Assembly (NCBI GenBank): GCA_964439955.1
Contig: CAYTPX010000013.1
Coordinates: 1 to 51,552 of the forward strand
Source: UBA1794 sp964439955
Lineage (GTDB): Bacteria; Bacteroidota; Bacteroidia; Bacteroidales; Bacteroidaceae
Length of the DNA: 51,552 nt
Reading direction: 5' to 3'
Translations under genes and position numbers: made by a program
The notes under the pieces: generated by a model
The model's database searches: none
What the model was told of the DNA's origin: nothing
What the model saw: the letters and a program-made list of their open reading frames with translations, nothing else
Shown: in pieces, positions 26,590 to 35,914 of the stretch
Layout: the number at the start of each line of letters is the position of its first letter
Position numbering within the stretch: the first letter of the stretch is position 1

Positions 26590-26620
26590 GCAAGAGGGAA
26601 TCCTCTAACGTTTTATTTTT
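26590..26620 (+). terminator. weak hairpin with T-tract between guaB and the rotamase gene
   Basis: AGAGG-GAAT-CCTCT is followed by AACGTTTTATTTTTT, directly before the rotamase start. The five-bp stem is short, so it would be at most a partial terminator or attenuator. Confidence 0.3.
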
Positions 26621-26624
26621 TAAG

Positions 26625-28043
26625 ATGAAGAAGCTATTTCTTGTGTGTCTTTCCACTATGTGCGGCGCTTCTATTTGGGCGCAAGATGTGGATCCGGTTA
26701 TAATGACTGTAGGGGATAAAACTATTTTGCGTTCTGAATTTGAGTACTTATATAATAAGAACCAAAATGCAAGTGGCGACCAGCGTCTTTCTTTGGAAGA
26801 TTACATACAGCTCTTCATTAACTTTAAGTTGAAAGTCGCAGAGGCCGAGTCGTTAGGATTGGATACAACATCTTCTTTCCGTACAGAATTTCTTGGCTAC
26901 CGGCAACAAGTCGCGTCGGCTTATTTGACGGATGAACTGGCTGACGAAGCCTATGTCCAATCCCAATATGATTCTTTAATGGAGGTGGGCGAATGGACAT
27001 GTGTCCGTTTGGCTCACATCTTTAAGTATGTGCCCCAAAATGCAACGGAGAGCCAGCGGATGCAATCAGAGCATTTGATTGACTCGGTATATGAGTGCCT
27101 GCAGCGTGGAGAAAAGTTTGCTGATTTGGCACGAAATTATTCCGATGACCGGCAATCGGCATCGAATGGTGGAATGATTGGATGGATTCAGCGCCATCGG
27201 GCTATTCCTAAGTTCGAGGAGGTTGCTTTTGCATTACCCGTGGGAACGTACTCGAAGCCATTTTCTACGGTGAACGGTTTTCATATTATAATGAAATATG
27301 CTCAAGATACGGCAACAATAGACAATGTCCGTAGTGCGATATTGGCGTTGCGTGCCAAACAGGGATTGCTCCCGGCTGGAAAGGTAGCGAAGGCCTGTGA
27401 ATTGAGGGATAAGTACGCGTTGGATGGAATGGATGATTCCGAAGTGCTGGAGTGGGCAGATCAAAATCTGGAAAAGATTGAACCGGCTTTTGCCCATCTC
27501 ATGCAGGAATATCGTGATGGGATATTGCTATTCGAAATAAGCAAACAGAATGTTTGGGACAAAGCGGGTGAAGATACAACAGGATTGGTGTCTTTTTTTG
27601 AGGCAAATAAAACAAGTTATACGTGGGATGAGCCACGTTTTAAGGGAGCGGCATTGCATACTCGAGACAAAACAACAAGGAAGAAACTCAAGAAACTGTT
27701 GACGAAAAATGACTTTTCCCAATGGAGTGAACTTATTCGGACGCAATTTAATGCACGTGATTCGATAGCCGTCCGGGCACAGATAGGTGTTTTTACAAAG
27801 GGGTTGAATAAGTACGTGGATGAGGATTGTTTTAAAGGTGAGAAGGCGGAACCGTTGGAAGATTTTCCTTATACTTTGGTAATGGGAGAGAAGTTGTCGG
27901 CTCCCGAGGCCTATACGGATGTGCGTGGTCAAGTTACTTCGGATTATCAGCTCTACCTTGAGAAGGAGTGGATTGAGGGACTTCGAAGGAAATATCCTGT
28001 GGTTATCAATGAAGAAGTATTAGAAACGGTAAGTGTTCACTAA
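26625..28043 (+). CDS. periplasmic peptidylprolyl isomerase, PpiC/parvulin type
   Basis: This is the first of two adjacent rotamase proteins that probably act as chaperones for outer membrane proteins. The ATG at 26625 was chosen over the upstream start at 26550 because it opens directly into a signal peptide (MKKLFLVCLSTMCGASIWAQ). That leaves 472 residues. An N-terminal SurA-like helical region is followed by one recognisable parvulin domain at about residues 125-230 (VRLAHIFKYVP, GEKFADLARNYSDD, GGMIGWIQ and GFHIIMKY). The C-terminal half is less conserved. The next gene, another SurA-like protein, starts 48 bases later, and the gene order continues to an OstA-like protein and MutL, a known Bacteroidales arrangement. 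Confidence 0.88.
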   Translation: MKKLFLVCLSTMCGASIWAQDVDPVIMTVGDKTILRSEFEYLYNKNQNASGDQRLSLEDYIQLFINFKLKVAEAESLGLDTTSSFRTEFLGYRQQVASAYLTDELADEAYVQSQYDSLMEVGEWTCVRLAHIFKYVPQNATESQRMQSEHLIDSVYECLQRGEKFADLARNYSDDRQSASNGGMIGWIQRHRAIPKFEEVAFALPVGTYSKPFSTVNGFHIIMKYAQDTATIDNVRSAILALRAKQGLLPAGKVAKACELRDKYALDGMDDSEVLEWADQNLEKIEPAFAHLMQEYRDGILLFEISKQNVWDKAGEDTTGLVSFFEANKTSYTWDEPRFKGAALHTRDKTTRKKLKKLLTKNDFSQWSELIRTQFNARDSIAVRAQIGVFTKGLNKYVDEDCFKGEKAEPLEDFPYTLVMGEKLSAPEAYTDVRGQVTSDYQLYLEKEWIEGLRRKYPVVINEEVLETVSVH

Positions 28044-28091
28044 GTATTTGAATGCAGCAATCGGATTGGTATTAGGCAAAACAGAGCATAA

Positions 28092-29450
28092 ATGAGAAAG
28101 ATAGCTTATTCCATAATTCTGTCCTGCGGTCTGTTCTTCCCGCCAGTTGTATTGGCTCAGACAGAGAAGAATGTCATTGATGAGGTCGTATGGGTTGTCG
28201 GTGATGAGGCAATTTTTAAGTCGGAAGTAGAAGATTATATTCGTACAGAGCGGCTTCAGGGTAATACCATTCCGGCTAATGCGTATTGTAAATATGCAGA
28301 GGAGCTGGCGGTACAAAAGCTGTTTTTGCACCAAGCGGAATTAGATAGTGTGACTACTAATGAGGAGTGGATTGCCATTCAGGTCAATTACCGTTATGAA
28401 GATATGCTGAACTATTTTGGGACAGAGGAGAAGCTGGCCGAATATATGGGCAAGACTCCTACCCAGATAAAGGAAAAGTTGCGTGAAGTGGAGCGGATGC
28501 GTTCCCAGATTCTCACTGTCCGTTCAACGATAGAAGATAAAGTGCATGTGACGCCTGCCGAGGTGCGTAATTTCATCGAGAAGCTGCCCGAAGATAGTCT
28601 CCCGATGGTGCCTATGCGGGTCGAAGTACAGTTGTTGATGAAAGAACCGGAGATTCCATTGGATGAAATTGAGCGGGTTAAAGGTGAACTTCGTGATTAT
28701 ACAGACCGTGTGAATAACGGGATGTCTTTTTCCTCTCTGGCGATATTGTATTCGGAAGATTCCGGGTCGGCGCGTCGTGGTGGGGAAACCGGTTTAATAC
28801 CCAAATCAATGTTGGATCCGAGTTTCGCTGCGGTGGCTTATGCTTTGCAGGATTCGAAGAAAGTCTCCCAAATTGTACAGTCAGATTTTGGTTACCATAT
28901 TATTCAGCTGATTGAAAAGCGGGGAGACCGCATCAATTGTCGGCATATCTTGCGTATCCCTAAAGTAAGCGATGAGGAATTGCAAGACAATTTACTTCGT
29001 CTCGACACATTGGCTAATGATATACGGCGTGGGAGAATTTCCTTTGAGCAAGCCGTTTCCTTATTGTCTGACGACAAAGATACGCATATGAATAATGGCT
29101 TGATGCAAAACACGAAGACGCAAACCTCCCGTTTCGAAATGGACGAGCTGCCCGTGGAGGTGGCTCGGGCTATCGAGAACATGAATGTCAATGAAGTGTC
29201 TGCTCCCTTTCTCATGAAGAGTTCGAAAGGGCGTGATGTCTGTGCTATCGTAAAATTGAAGAACCGTATTCCGGCACATAGGGCATCGATGTCTGAGGAT
29301 TTCCAGTTACTCCAGAATATTGTATTGAACCAGCGTAAGGCGGAGGCCGTGAAACGATGGATTACCGAAAAACAGAAAAAGACATTTGTCCATGTCAGTG
29401 ATAATTGGCAGCAATGCGATTTTCAATATGATGGTTGGCAAATCCGCTAA
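28092..29450 (+). CDS. SurA-like periplasmic peptidylprolyl isomerase
   Basis: SurA-type proteins escort unfolded beta-barrel proteins through the periplasm. The 452-residue product has a signal peptide (about 1-22, ending VLAQ). A SurA N-terminal chaperone region starts IDEVVWVVGDEAIFKSEV. One parvulin domain covers about 175-275 (MRVEVQLLMKEPEIP, LAILYSEDSGSARRGGETG, GYHIIQLIEKRGD), followed by a second, more diverged one (INCRHILRIPKVS). The stop codon TAA is directly followed by the ATG of the OstA-like gene with no gap, so translation of the two is probably coupled. Confidence 0.9.
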   Translation: MRKIAYSIILSCGLFFPPVVLAQTEKNVIDEVVWVVGDEAIFKSEVEDYIRTERLQGNTIPANAYCKYAEELAVQKLFLHQAELDSVTTNEEWIAIQVNYRYEDMLNYFGTEEKLAEYMGKTPTQIKEKLREVERMRSQILTVRSTIEDKVHVTPAEVRNFIEKLPEDSLPMVPMRVEVQLLMKEPEIPLDEIERVKGELRDYTDRVNNGMSFSSLAILYSEDSGSARRGGETGLIPKSMLDPSFAAVAYALQDSKKVSQIVQSDFGYHIIQLIEKRGDRINCRHILRIPKVSDEELQDNLLRLDTLANDIRRGRISFEQAVSLLSDDKDTHMNNGLMQNTKTQTSRFEMDELPVEVARAIENMNVNEVSAPFLMKSSKGRDVCAIVKLKNRIPAHRASMSEDFQLLQNIVLNQRKAEAVKRWITEKQKKTFVHVSDNWQQCDFQYDGWQIR

Positions 29451-31235
29451 ATGGGAATAACCTTTCGTTATTATAGCATATGTCTTTTCTTGTTTGCCTT
29501 TGCCTTTGGTCAAGGGTTCGTCACCCGTTTGTATGCCCAGGAGAGGCAGGAAAAAGAATCTACGGATGAAATTATTTATATTTTGAACTCAGATGCCACG
29601 CATGCGGATGAGGATAGATTGCCGGGTATTACTCTATTGAAGGGTAATGTCCGGCTTCGCCATGAAGGCATGGTGATGGACTGCGACAGCGCTTATGTCA
29701 ATGAAGCGGCCAACATGTTCGAGGCATTCGGCGAAGTTGAAATGCACCAAGGAGATACTTTACATATTTATGGTGATTACTTGCAGTACAATGGAATGAC
29801 AGCCTTGGCCAAGTTACGGTATAATTGCAAGTTGATAAACAGGAACACGACCCTTCTTACGGATAGCCTCAATTATGACCGGTTGTTTGATTTGGCCTAT
29901 TACTTCGAGGGGGGCACGATGATGGATGATGTGAATGTGCTGACCTCGGAACAAGGGCAATATAATCTTACGACGAAGGATTCCGAATTCCGCTTTGATG
30001 TGAAATTGGTCAATCCGAAGTATACGATAGCTACCGATACGCTCCGCTATAACACAGCGAATGGAATAGCACGGATTGTCGGGCCTTCTAAAATAGATAG
30101 CGATTCGAACCATATTATAGCTGATGCCGGTTGGTATGATTCGCATACGGATGAATCGGAATTGACCAACCGCCCTTTCTTGTATACAGACGATGGCCGG
30201 AAATTGGAAGGTGATACGGTTTACTATAACCGTGAAAAGGGATACAGCATTGCACGCCGTGATGTGGTGATTACGGATTCGCTCCATAAGAATATCGTGA
30301 TGGGCGAATATTGCTATTATGACGAGCGTATCGATTCTGTTTTAGTGACTGACCGCGCACAGTTTATCGATTATTCGCAGGGTGACTCGATATATCTTCA
30401 TGGGGATACGCTGAAGATGCGTACTTTTAATGTGGATACTGATTCCGCTTACCGCGAGACGTATGCTTACTATAAGGTACGTCTTTATAAAAAAGACTTC
30501 CAAGCCGTGTGCGACTCCCTCTCTTTCAGTACGGTCGATAGTTGCATACACATGTTCCGGGATCCTATCCTGTGGAGCAATGAACAGCAGCAGTTGGGAG
30601 AATATATCCATATCTATATGAATGACAGTACGATCGATTACATTCATATAGAGGGGCAGGCTCTAAGCGTGGAGCGGAAAGATTCGATTCATTACAATCA
30701 AGTTTCTGGGCGGGAGATGTGGTATTATTTCACGGATGGCGCGCTGCGGAAAATCGATGTGATAGGGAATGTCTTGGTTCGTTATTACCCGGAAGACAGC
30801 GACACGAAGATGATCGGGATGAATGAATCGATGACTTCCAAATTCTATATATGGATAGAGGACAACAAGATACGGCGCATGAAAATGGTAGGTTCGTCGA
30901 AAGGGGTTTTGCATCCGATGTCAATGATACCGGCAAACAGGTTGTATTTGGAAAGCTTTGGTTGGTTCGACTATGTGCGCCCTACCGGTCCGGAAGACAT
31001 CTTCGATTGGCGTCCGAAGAAAAGAGGAACTGAATTGCAATACCGCAATCGCCGGACAAGTCCTTTGCCTAATCGGGGATTGGTATACGATTCGCCTCAA
31101 GACTCTTCTCTGGGGGAGGAGGTGGTGGAATCGGGGGATGAAGAAAGTAAAGTTCCTGTGGAAGAAATTTTGGATGCCAGTGTGCAGATTGCGGATTCAG
31201 AAGAACCACCCGTTACAACTGATTCAATAGAGTAA
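29451..31235 (+). CDS. OstA/LptA-like organic solvent tolerance protein
   Basis: Proteins with this fold bridge the periplasm in lipopolysaccharide transport. The 594-residue product has a signal peptide (about 1-30, ending RLYAQE) and a long series of beta-strand repeats of the OstA type, such as GNVRLRHEGMVMDCDSAYV, FEAFGEVEMHQGDTLHIYGD and later units. The C-terminal 60 residues are acidic and low in complexity. It starts directly on the stop codon of the SurA-like gene. It is much longer than LptA of Escherichia coli, as is usual in Bacteroidota, where this is distinct from the LptD barrel. Coupling with two rotamases suggests one envelope-assembly operon. Confidence 0.88.
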   Translation: MGITFRYYSICLFLFAFAFGQGFVTRLYAQERQEKESTDEIIYILNSDATHADEDRLPGITLLKGNVRLRHEGMVMDCDSAYVNEAANMFEAFGEVEMHQGDTLHIYGDYLQYNGMTALAKLRYNCKLINRNTTLLTDSLNYDRLFDLAYYFEGGTMMDDVNVLTSEQGQYNLTTKDSEFRFDVKLVNPKYTIATDTLRYNTANGIARIVGPSKIDSDSNHIIADAGWYDSHTDESELTNRPFLYTDDGRKLEGDTVYYNREKGYSIARRDVVITDSLHKNIVMGEYCYYDERIDSVLVTDRAQFIDYSQGDSIYLHGDTLKMRTFNVDTDSAYRETYAYYKVRLYKKDFQAVCDSLSFSTVDSCIHMFRDPILWSNEQQQLGEYIHIYMNDSTIDYIHIEGQALSVERKDSIHYNQVSGREMWYYFTDGALRKIDVIGNVLVRYYPEDSDTKMIGMNESMTSKFYIWIEDNKIRRMKMVGSSKGVLHPMSMIPANRLYLESFGWFDYVRPTGPEDIFDWRPKKRGTELQYRNRRTSPLPNRGLVYDSPQDSSLGEEVVESGDEESKVPVEEILDASVQIADSEEPPVTTDSIE

Positions 31236-31269
31236 GACGAATTCGTTTGTCCAAGAAAGAAACTAATGT

Positions 31270-33192
31270 ATGAGTGATATTATACATCTCCTTCCCGATT
31301 CAGTAGCCAACCAGATTGCAGCAGGAGAGGTTATTCAGCGTCCCGCTTCTGTCATAAAGGAATTGGTGGAGAACTCCATTGATGCTGGTGCCACGGAGGT
31401 TGAGATTCGCCTGCTCGATGCAGGTCGGACCTTAATACAAGTGATTGACAATGGGAAAGGCATGTCGCAAATTGATGCCCGCCTCTCGTTTGAACGGCAT
31501 GCTACTTCGAAGATTCACAAGGCCGACGATTTGTTTGCTCTTACCACTATGGGATTTCGTGGCGAGGCGTTGGCGTCTATTGCAGCTGTGGCACAGGTTG
31601 AGTTGCAGACCCGGACACCCGATGAAGAAGTCGGTACGTTGATTGAACTGGCTGCTTCCAAGGTGATCCGTCAGGAAGTCATCTCATGCCCGCAAGGGGC
31701 TAATTTTGCAGTAAGGAACTTGTTCTATAATATTCCTGCCCGACGTAAATTCTTGAAGTCGAACCATACGGAGATGGGGCATATCTTGGCAGAGTTCCAG
31801 CGCATTGTGCTGGTTCATCCGGATATTTCTTTTCGGTTGTTGGCTAATGAGCAAGAACTGTTCCATCTTCCGCCTGTGAACCTGCGGCAACGTATCTTGC
31901 AAATATTCGGAAAACGTTTGAACCAACAGTTGCTTCCGGTCGAAGCGGAAACTTCCTTGGTCTTGGTCAAAGGCTTTGTCGGAAAGCCGGATGCTTCCAA
32001 AAAGAAGGGAGCGCAGACCTATTTCTTCGTCAATAACCGTTTTATGCGCCACCCGTATTTCCATAAAGCGGTGATGGAAGCATACAACCATCTGATACCA
32101 GAGGGTGAGCAAGTACCTTATTTCATTTATTTGACAGTCCCGCCTTCGGACATCGATGTGAATATTCATCCGACAAAGACGGAGATAAAGTTTGAGAATG
32201 AAGTCCCCATTTGGCAAATCTTATTGGCAGCCGTGAAGGAAGCGCTGGGGAAATACGAGTTGGCTCCTACTATTGATTTTGATACGGCGGACAAACCAGA
32301 AATCCCGGCTCTGATGTCTTCAGATTTTTCCCGGGGGCCGGTTCATGAACCCGTTGTCAGTTTCAACCCGTCTTACAACCCCTTTCAGGCCTCAGACTCC
32401 CGTCCTGATAAAAAAGTCCCGAAGGATTGGGAGAAATTGTATGGCGGGATAGGTGATTCGCCTTCTGGTTCAGGTGGGCAACCGCTATCGTCCGGGCAGA
32501 TAATCCCTTCCCGTATGACAGTGGAGGCTATTGGGTTTTCAGGCGAGACGGTTCCGGATGAATCTGAACCACAGTCTTCTTTGTTTGCTTCTTCCTCGGC
32601 ACACGTGTCAGCCCCGGAATCGGGATACCATCCTTTCCAACTGAAAGGACGGTATGTCTTGGTTTCTGTTAAATCGGGGTTGATGCTTATTGACCAACGC
32701 CGGGCGCATATCCGCATACTGTTCAACCGTTATACTGCCCAGTTTGCCAATCGGCAGGGCAGTGGGCAACGGCTTTTGTTTCCGGAGATTGTGGAACTTT
32801 CCCCAGAAGAAGAGGTCGCCTTGAAAGCCATCTTGCCCGATTTGGCAGGTTGGGGCTTTGATATTGCGCCGATGGGAGGGGGGAGTTATGCCATCCATGC
32901 AGTACCGGCTGAGACAGACGGGTCTATTTCCGCTCCGCCCTCTCGTTTGGTTACGGATTTGGTACATGTCTCGATGGAGCGGGGAGCCAGTTTGCGTAAT
33001 GGTCTCCAATATGAACTTGCCCTCACTTTGGCTCGTTCCTCGGCTTTGGTTTATGGACAAGCCTTATCGGCAGAAGAGATGGTGCATTTGGTCGATTCCC
33101 TTTTCCAATGTCCCGATTGTAATTATACGCCCGATGGGCGTCCCATCTTTGTCATCTTAGGTGAGGAAGAACTGGAACGCATGTTCCGGTAA
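31270..33192 (+). CDS. mutL: DNA mismatch repair protein MutL
   Basis: MutL links mismatch recognition by MutS to strand removal. The N-terminal GHKL ATPase is complete: AAGEVIQRPASVIKELVENSIDAGAT, the DNGKGM motif and TMGFRGEALASI. A transducer domain follows to about residue 330. A proline- and serine-rich linker joins it to the C-terminal dimerisation domain (from about 455). The metal-binding endonuclease motif DQHAxxExxxxE is not recognisable: the corresponding place reads LIDQRRAHIRILFNRY, without the glutamates. GRPIF is kept near the C terminus. The protein therefore probably lacks nicking activity of the classical kind. It starts 34 bases after the OstA-like gene and ends at a bidirectional terminator. 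640 residues is a usual length. Confidence 0.95.
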   Translation: MSDIIHLLPDSVANQIAAGEVIQRPASVIKELVENSIDAGATEVEIRLLDAGRTLIQVIDNGKGMSQIDARLSFERHATSKIHKADDLFALTTMGFRGEALASIAAVAQVELQTRTPDEEVGTLIELAASKVIRQEVISCPQGANFAVRNLFYNIPARRKFLKSNHTEMGHILAEFQRIVLVHPDISFRLLANEQELFHLPPVNLRQRILQIFGKRLNQQLLPVEAETSLVLVKGFVGKPDASKKKGAQTYFFVNNRFMRHPYFHKAVMEAYNHLIPEGEQVPYFIYLTVPPSDIDVNIHPTKTEIKFENEVPIWQILLAAVKEALGKYELAPTIDFDTADKPEIPALMSSDFSRGPVHEPVVSFNPSYNPFQASDSRPDKKVPKDWEKLYGGIGDSPSGSGGQPLSSGQIIPSRMTVEAIGFSGETVPDESEPQSSLFASSSAHVSAPESGYHPFQLKGRYVLVSVKSGLMLIDQRRAHIRILFNRYTAQFANRQGSGQRLLFPEIVELSPEEEVALKAILPDLAGWGFDIAPMGGGSYAIHAVPAETDGSISAPPSRLVTDLVHVSMERGASLRNGLQYELALTLARSSALVYGQALSAEEMVHLVDSLFQCPDCNYTPDGRPIFVILGEEELERMFR

Positions 33193-33213
33193 GGTAAAGG
33201 AATATATAGATAA

Positions 33214-33255
33214 CAAAAAAACTTGCTCGTAAAAATAACCGGGCAAGTTTTTTTG
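33214..33255. terminator. bidirectional terminator between mutL and tRNA-Glu
   Basis: An inverted repeat CAAAAAAACTTGCtCG / CGgGCAAGTTTTTTTG has a ten-base loop. It has T-runs on both strands and serves the convergent mutL and tRNA transcripts. Confidence 0.75.
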
Positions 33256-33327
<72 letters not shown>

Positions 33328-33453
33328 ATCCTTTGATTTTCGAGTGCAAATGTAAGGCTTTTCGCCGAAAAGGCCAAACGTTCTGCGTGTTTCTTTTTGA
33401 AATTGTTGGTTAAAGGATTGAGTAGATTGCCTTCATGTTTATATATCAATCGG

Positions 33454-34506
33454 TTAGAAGCGTACCTGTACTTGCGCTTGCAGTAAGTTCCCGCCTTCTT
33501 GGTTAGGGTCATGTAGGTTATCACGGTAGGTATAGACGACTTGAAGTCGGCATCGGGGATAAAACCAATACTGTAAACCGCCGATATAGTTGGTCTGTTT
33601 GGCAGCATCGCCCATGTCTTTATTGCGTTGTAGGTAATCGTAAGAGGCTATCAAGTCCAATTTGTTCGTGATGTGCAGGTTTCCGGTAACGTAATAGCCT
33701 TGGCTTCGTACGCTGGCGTCCCGTCCTGCCATATATTCGCTACGCAGGTCGGCCAGTGGTGTCTTCACCTCTGCGCCCACGGCCCATCGTGCACGCCGAT
33801 AGTCATCGCCGACTTTCAGCCCGGGGTTATACGGGCTTTCTCCCACTACGTTGCCTCTCCCTTCCCAAATGCTGGCACTGAGAATCGCCTCTTGGCAAGG
33901 TTTATAATTGACAGTGGCAATCAAATCTTTCTTTTTGTTTCGGTCCTTTATGTTGATTCCTTGCCCGTTCATTACGGCCAGTTGGTATCCGAGTGCGAAG
34001 TAACTGCCTTGGTCGATGAAATTGCCGAATACCATAAGTCCCTGGTCACGTCCCCCATGTCCCCCGTAGAGAGGGTCGGAAGAATCGATTCCTATAAGAT
34101 AATTGCTTACCAAGGAATAACATTCGATTTGCTCAATAAGGGTAGGGGAGATTGGGTTTTCTATTGAGAACGGATTCTTGTATTGGCCGAGACGGACTTG
34201 CACGCCATTGCAAAATTTGTATTCAGTGTACGCTTCCAAGGTTTTGGCGCCTTTGAGGTCAAACATATAGTACGCTCTCCATTTCTGCGTGATTTGTCCG
34301 TCAGCCATGAGGACTGCCCTTTTCAGCTCGAAGGTGTTTTCCTCTTGTTCGTAGCTATATGCTCCTTGTATGTAACCTGATAATTTAATGCGTTCGCGTA
34401 GGGTGTTGGCTATTTCGTTTGTCGTTTCGTTTTTGAAGACTTGGGCTTTCGTTGGATGTCCGAGCAACAATGCCGCAGCCAAGGGTAATAAAAGTTGGAG
34501 TTTCAT
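33454..34506 (-). CDS. outer membrane porin, OprO/OprP (phosphate-selective porin) family
   Basis: The product is a beta-barrel that lets small anions or other solutes cross the outer membrane. The ATG at 34506 was chosen because it starts a clear signal peptide (MKLQLLLPLAAALLLGHPTKAQ); the frame also opens at 34545. The mature part of about 330 residues has alternating polar and aromatic strands. It starts with IKLSGYIQGAYSY, includes the family-like VRLGQYKNPFSIENP turn, and ends with a terminal aromatic strand (QVQVRF), as needed for barrel insertion. The specificity implied by the family name should not be taken literally. It lies about 95 bases downstream of pgk on the same strand, with a hairpin between. 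Confidence 0.85.
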   Translation of the reverse strand: MKLQLLLPLAAALLLGHPTKAQVFKNETTNEIANTLRERIKLSGYIQGAYSYEQEENTFELKRAVLMADGQITQKWRAYYMFDLKGAKTLEAYTEYKFCNGVQVRLGQYKNPFSIENPISPTLIEQIECYSLVSNYLIGIDSSDPLYGGHGGRDQGLMVFGNFIDQGSYFALGYQLAVMNGQGINIKDRNKKKDLIATVNYKPCQEAILSASIWEGRGNVVGESPYNPGLKVGDDYRRARWAVGAEVKTPLADLRSEYMAGRDASVRSQGYYVTGNLHITNKLDLIASYDYLQRNKDMGDAAKQTNYIGGLQYWFYPRCRLQVVYTYRDNLHDPNQEGGNLLQAQVQVRF

Positions 34507-34546
34507 GAATGGGTTGTGTTTTGGATTGTGGAAACTGAAAGACAAG

Positions 34547-34583
34547 ATGCTTCCCCCTTGGGGGAGAGAGCACCTTGTCCAAC
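34547..34583 (-). terminator. hairpin between pgk and the porin gene
   Basis: A long imperfect inverted repeat centres on CCCCC-TT-GGGGG with outer arms ACAAG and CTTGT. No strong T-run follows on the minus strand, so it may act as an attenuator or RNA-stabilising stem and not a full terminator. Confidence 0.4.
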
Positions 34584-34602
34584 AGAAGTATCCGGAGTGG
34601 GT

Positions 34603-35853
34603 TTATTCGCCTTTAATGGCAGCAATCCCGGGCAGTACTTTACCCTCGATAGCTTCCAGCAATGCGCCGCCACCGGTAGAGATGTACGAAACTTGGTCGG
34701 CCATGCCGAACTTGTTGATGCAAGCTACGGAATCCCCGCCTCCGATGAGGGAGAAGGCGCCATTCTTGGTAGCTTCGGCAATGGCTTCGGCGATGGCACG
34801 CGATCCGGCGGTGAAATTGTCGAACTCGAATACGCCTGCGGGGCCGTTCCATAAGATAGTCTTCGCGCTCTTTATGGCTTCGGCAAACGCCTTTTGCGTC
34901 TCGGGGCCCGCGTCGAGGCCTTCCCAACCGTCGGGGATATCGTTGGCTTCACATACTTGGGTGTGGGCATCGTTGGAGAAAGCGTCGGCAATGATGCAAT
35001 CCGTGCCCAATACCAAGTTCACGCCTTTCTCTTTGGCTTGCTTGATGATGTCGAGCGCCAAGTCCAACTTGTCGTCTTCGCAAATCGAGTTGCCTATCTT
35101 GCCTCCTTGGGCTTTGGCAAAGGTGTATGTCATTCCACCGCAGAGAATCAGGTTGTCCACCTTGTTCATCAGGTTCTCGATGATGCCGATTTTGGTCGAA
35201 ACCTTCGACCCGCCCATGATGGCGGTGAAGGGGCGCTTGATGTTGCTCAATACGTTATCAACGGCATTGACTTCCTTTTCCATCAGGTAGCCGAGCATCT
35301 TGTGGTCGGCATCGAAGTAGTCGGCTATGACGGCCGTGGAAGCATGTTTGCGGTGGGCCGTGCCGAAAGCGTCATTCACGTAGCAGTCGGCGTAGGAAGC
35401 CAAGTGCTTGGCAAATTCTTTTTGCTGTGTTTTCAAGGCAGTTTTGGCAGCGGCCTTCTCTTCCTCGCTGGCAAATTCGCCACGGGGCTTGCCTTCTTCT
35501 TCCGGATAGAAGCGGAGGTTTTCCAACAAAAGGGCTTCGCCCGGCTTCAGCGCGGCAGCAGCTTCGTCGGCCTTCATGCAGTCCGGGGCGAATTGTACTT
35601 GGACGCCCAGTTTTTCCGATACGGCATCTACGATTTGCCCGAGCGAGAATTTCATGTCCGGGTTCTTCTTGGGTTTACCCATGTGCGACATGATGATAAC
35701 GCTTCCTCCGTCGGCCAATATTTTTTTAAGCGTGGGGAGTGCACCGCGGATACGGGTGTCGTCGGTGATTTTCCCTTCCTCATTCAAGGGCACGTTGAAG
35801 TCTACGCGGACAATTGCCTTCTTCCCGGCAAAATTGAAATTGTCAATAGTCAT
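34603..35853 (-). CDS. pgk: phosphoglycerate kinase
   Basis: The enzyme converts 1,3-bisphosphoglycerate and ADP to 3-phosphoglycerate and ATP in glycolysis. The 416-residue product has the N-terminal substrate domain with RVDFNVPLNEEGKITDD and the SHMGKPK motif. The hinge and C-terminal nucleotide domain include MGGSKVSTKIGIIENL, WNGPAGVFE and LIGGGDSVACINKFG. Length and motifs are complete. The start codon at 35853 is followed directly by the conserved region. It lies 61 bases downstream of the TrpB2 gene on the same strand. Confidence 0.97.
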   Translation of the reverse strand: MTIDNFNFAGKKAIVRVDFNVPLNEEGKITDDTRIRGALPTLKKILADGGSVIIMSHMGKPKKNPDMKFSLGQIVDAVSEKLGVQVQFAPDCMKADEAAAALKPGEALLLENLRFYPEEEGKPRGEFASEEEKAAAKTALKTQQKEFAKHLASYADCYVNDAFGTAHRKHASTAVIADYFDADHKMLGYLMEKEVNAVDNVLSNIKRPFTAIMGGSKVSTKIGIIENLMNKVDNLILCGGMTYTFAKAQGGKIGNSICEDDKLDLALDIIKQAKEKGVNLVLGTDCIIADAFSNDAHTQVCEANDIPDGWEGLDAGPETQKAFAEAIKSAKTILWNGPAGVFEFDNFTAGSRAIAEAIAEATKNGAFSLIGGGDSVACINKFGMADQVSYISTGGGALLEAIEGKVLPGIAAIKGE

Positions 35854-35914
35854 TGTTGTGATGCTTTAATTAAAAGGTTTATATAGTATTTTCTTCCTGT
35901 TGTCTTTGTCGGGG

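Noticed and set aside
34388..35886. long plus-strand frames of about 300 and 330 codons
   Set aside because: They are antisense to pgk and the porin start, and have no family motifs; shadows of GC-rich coding sequence.
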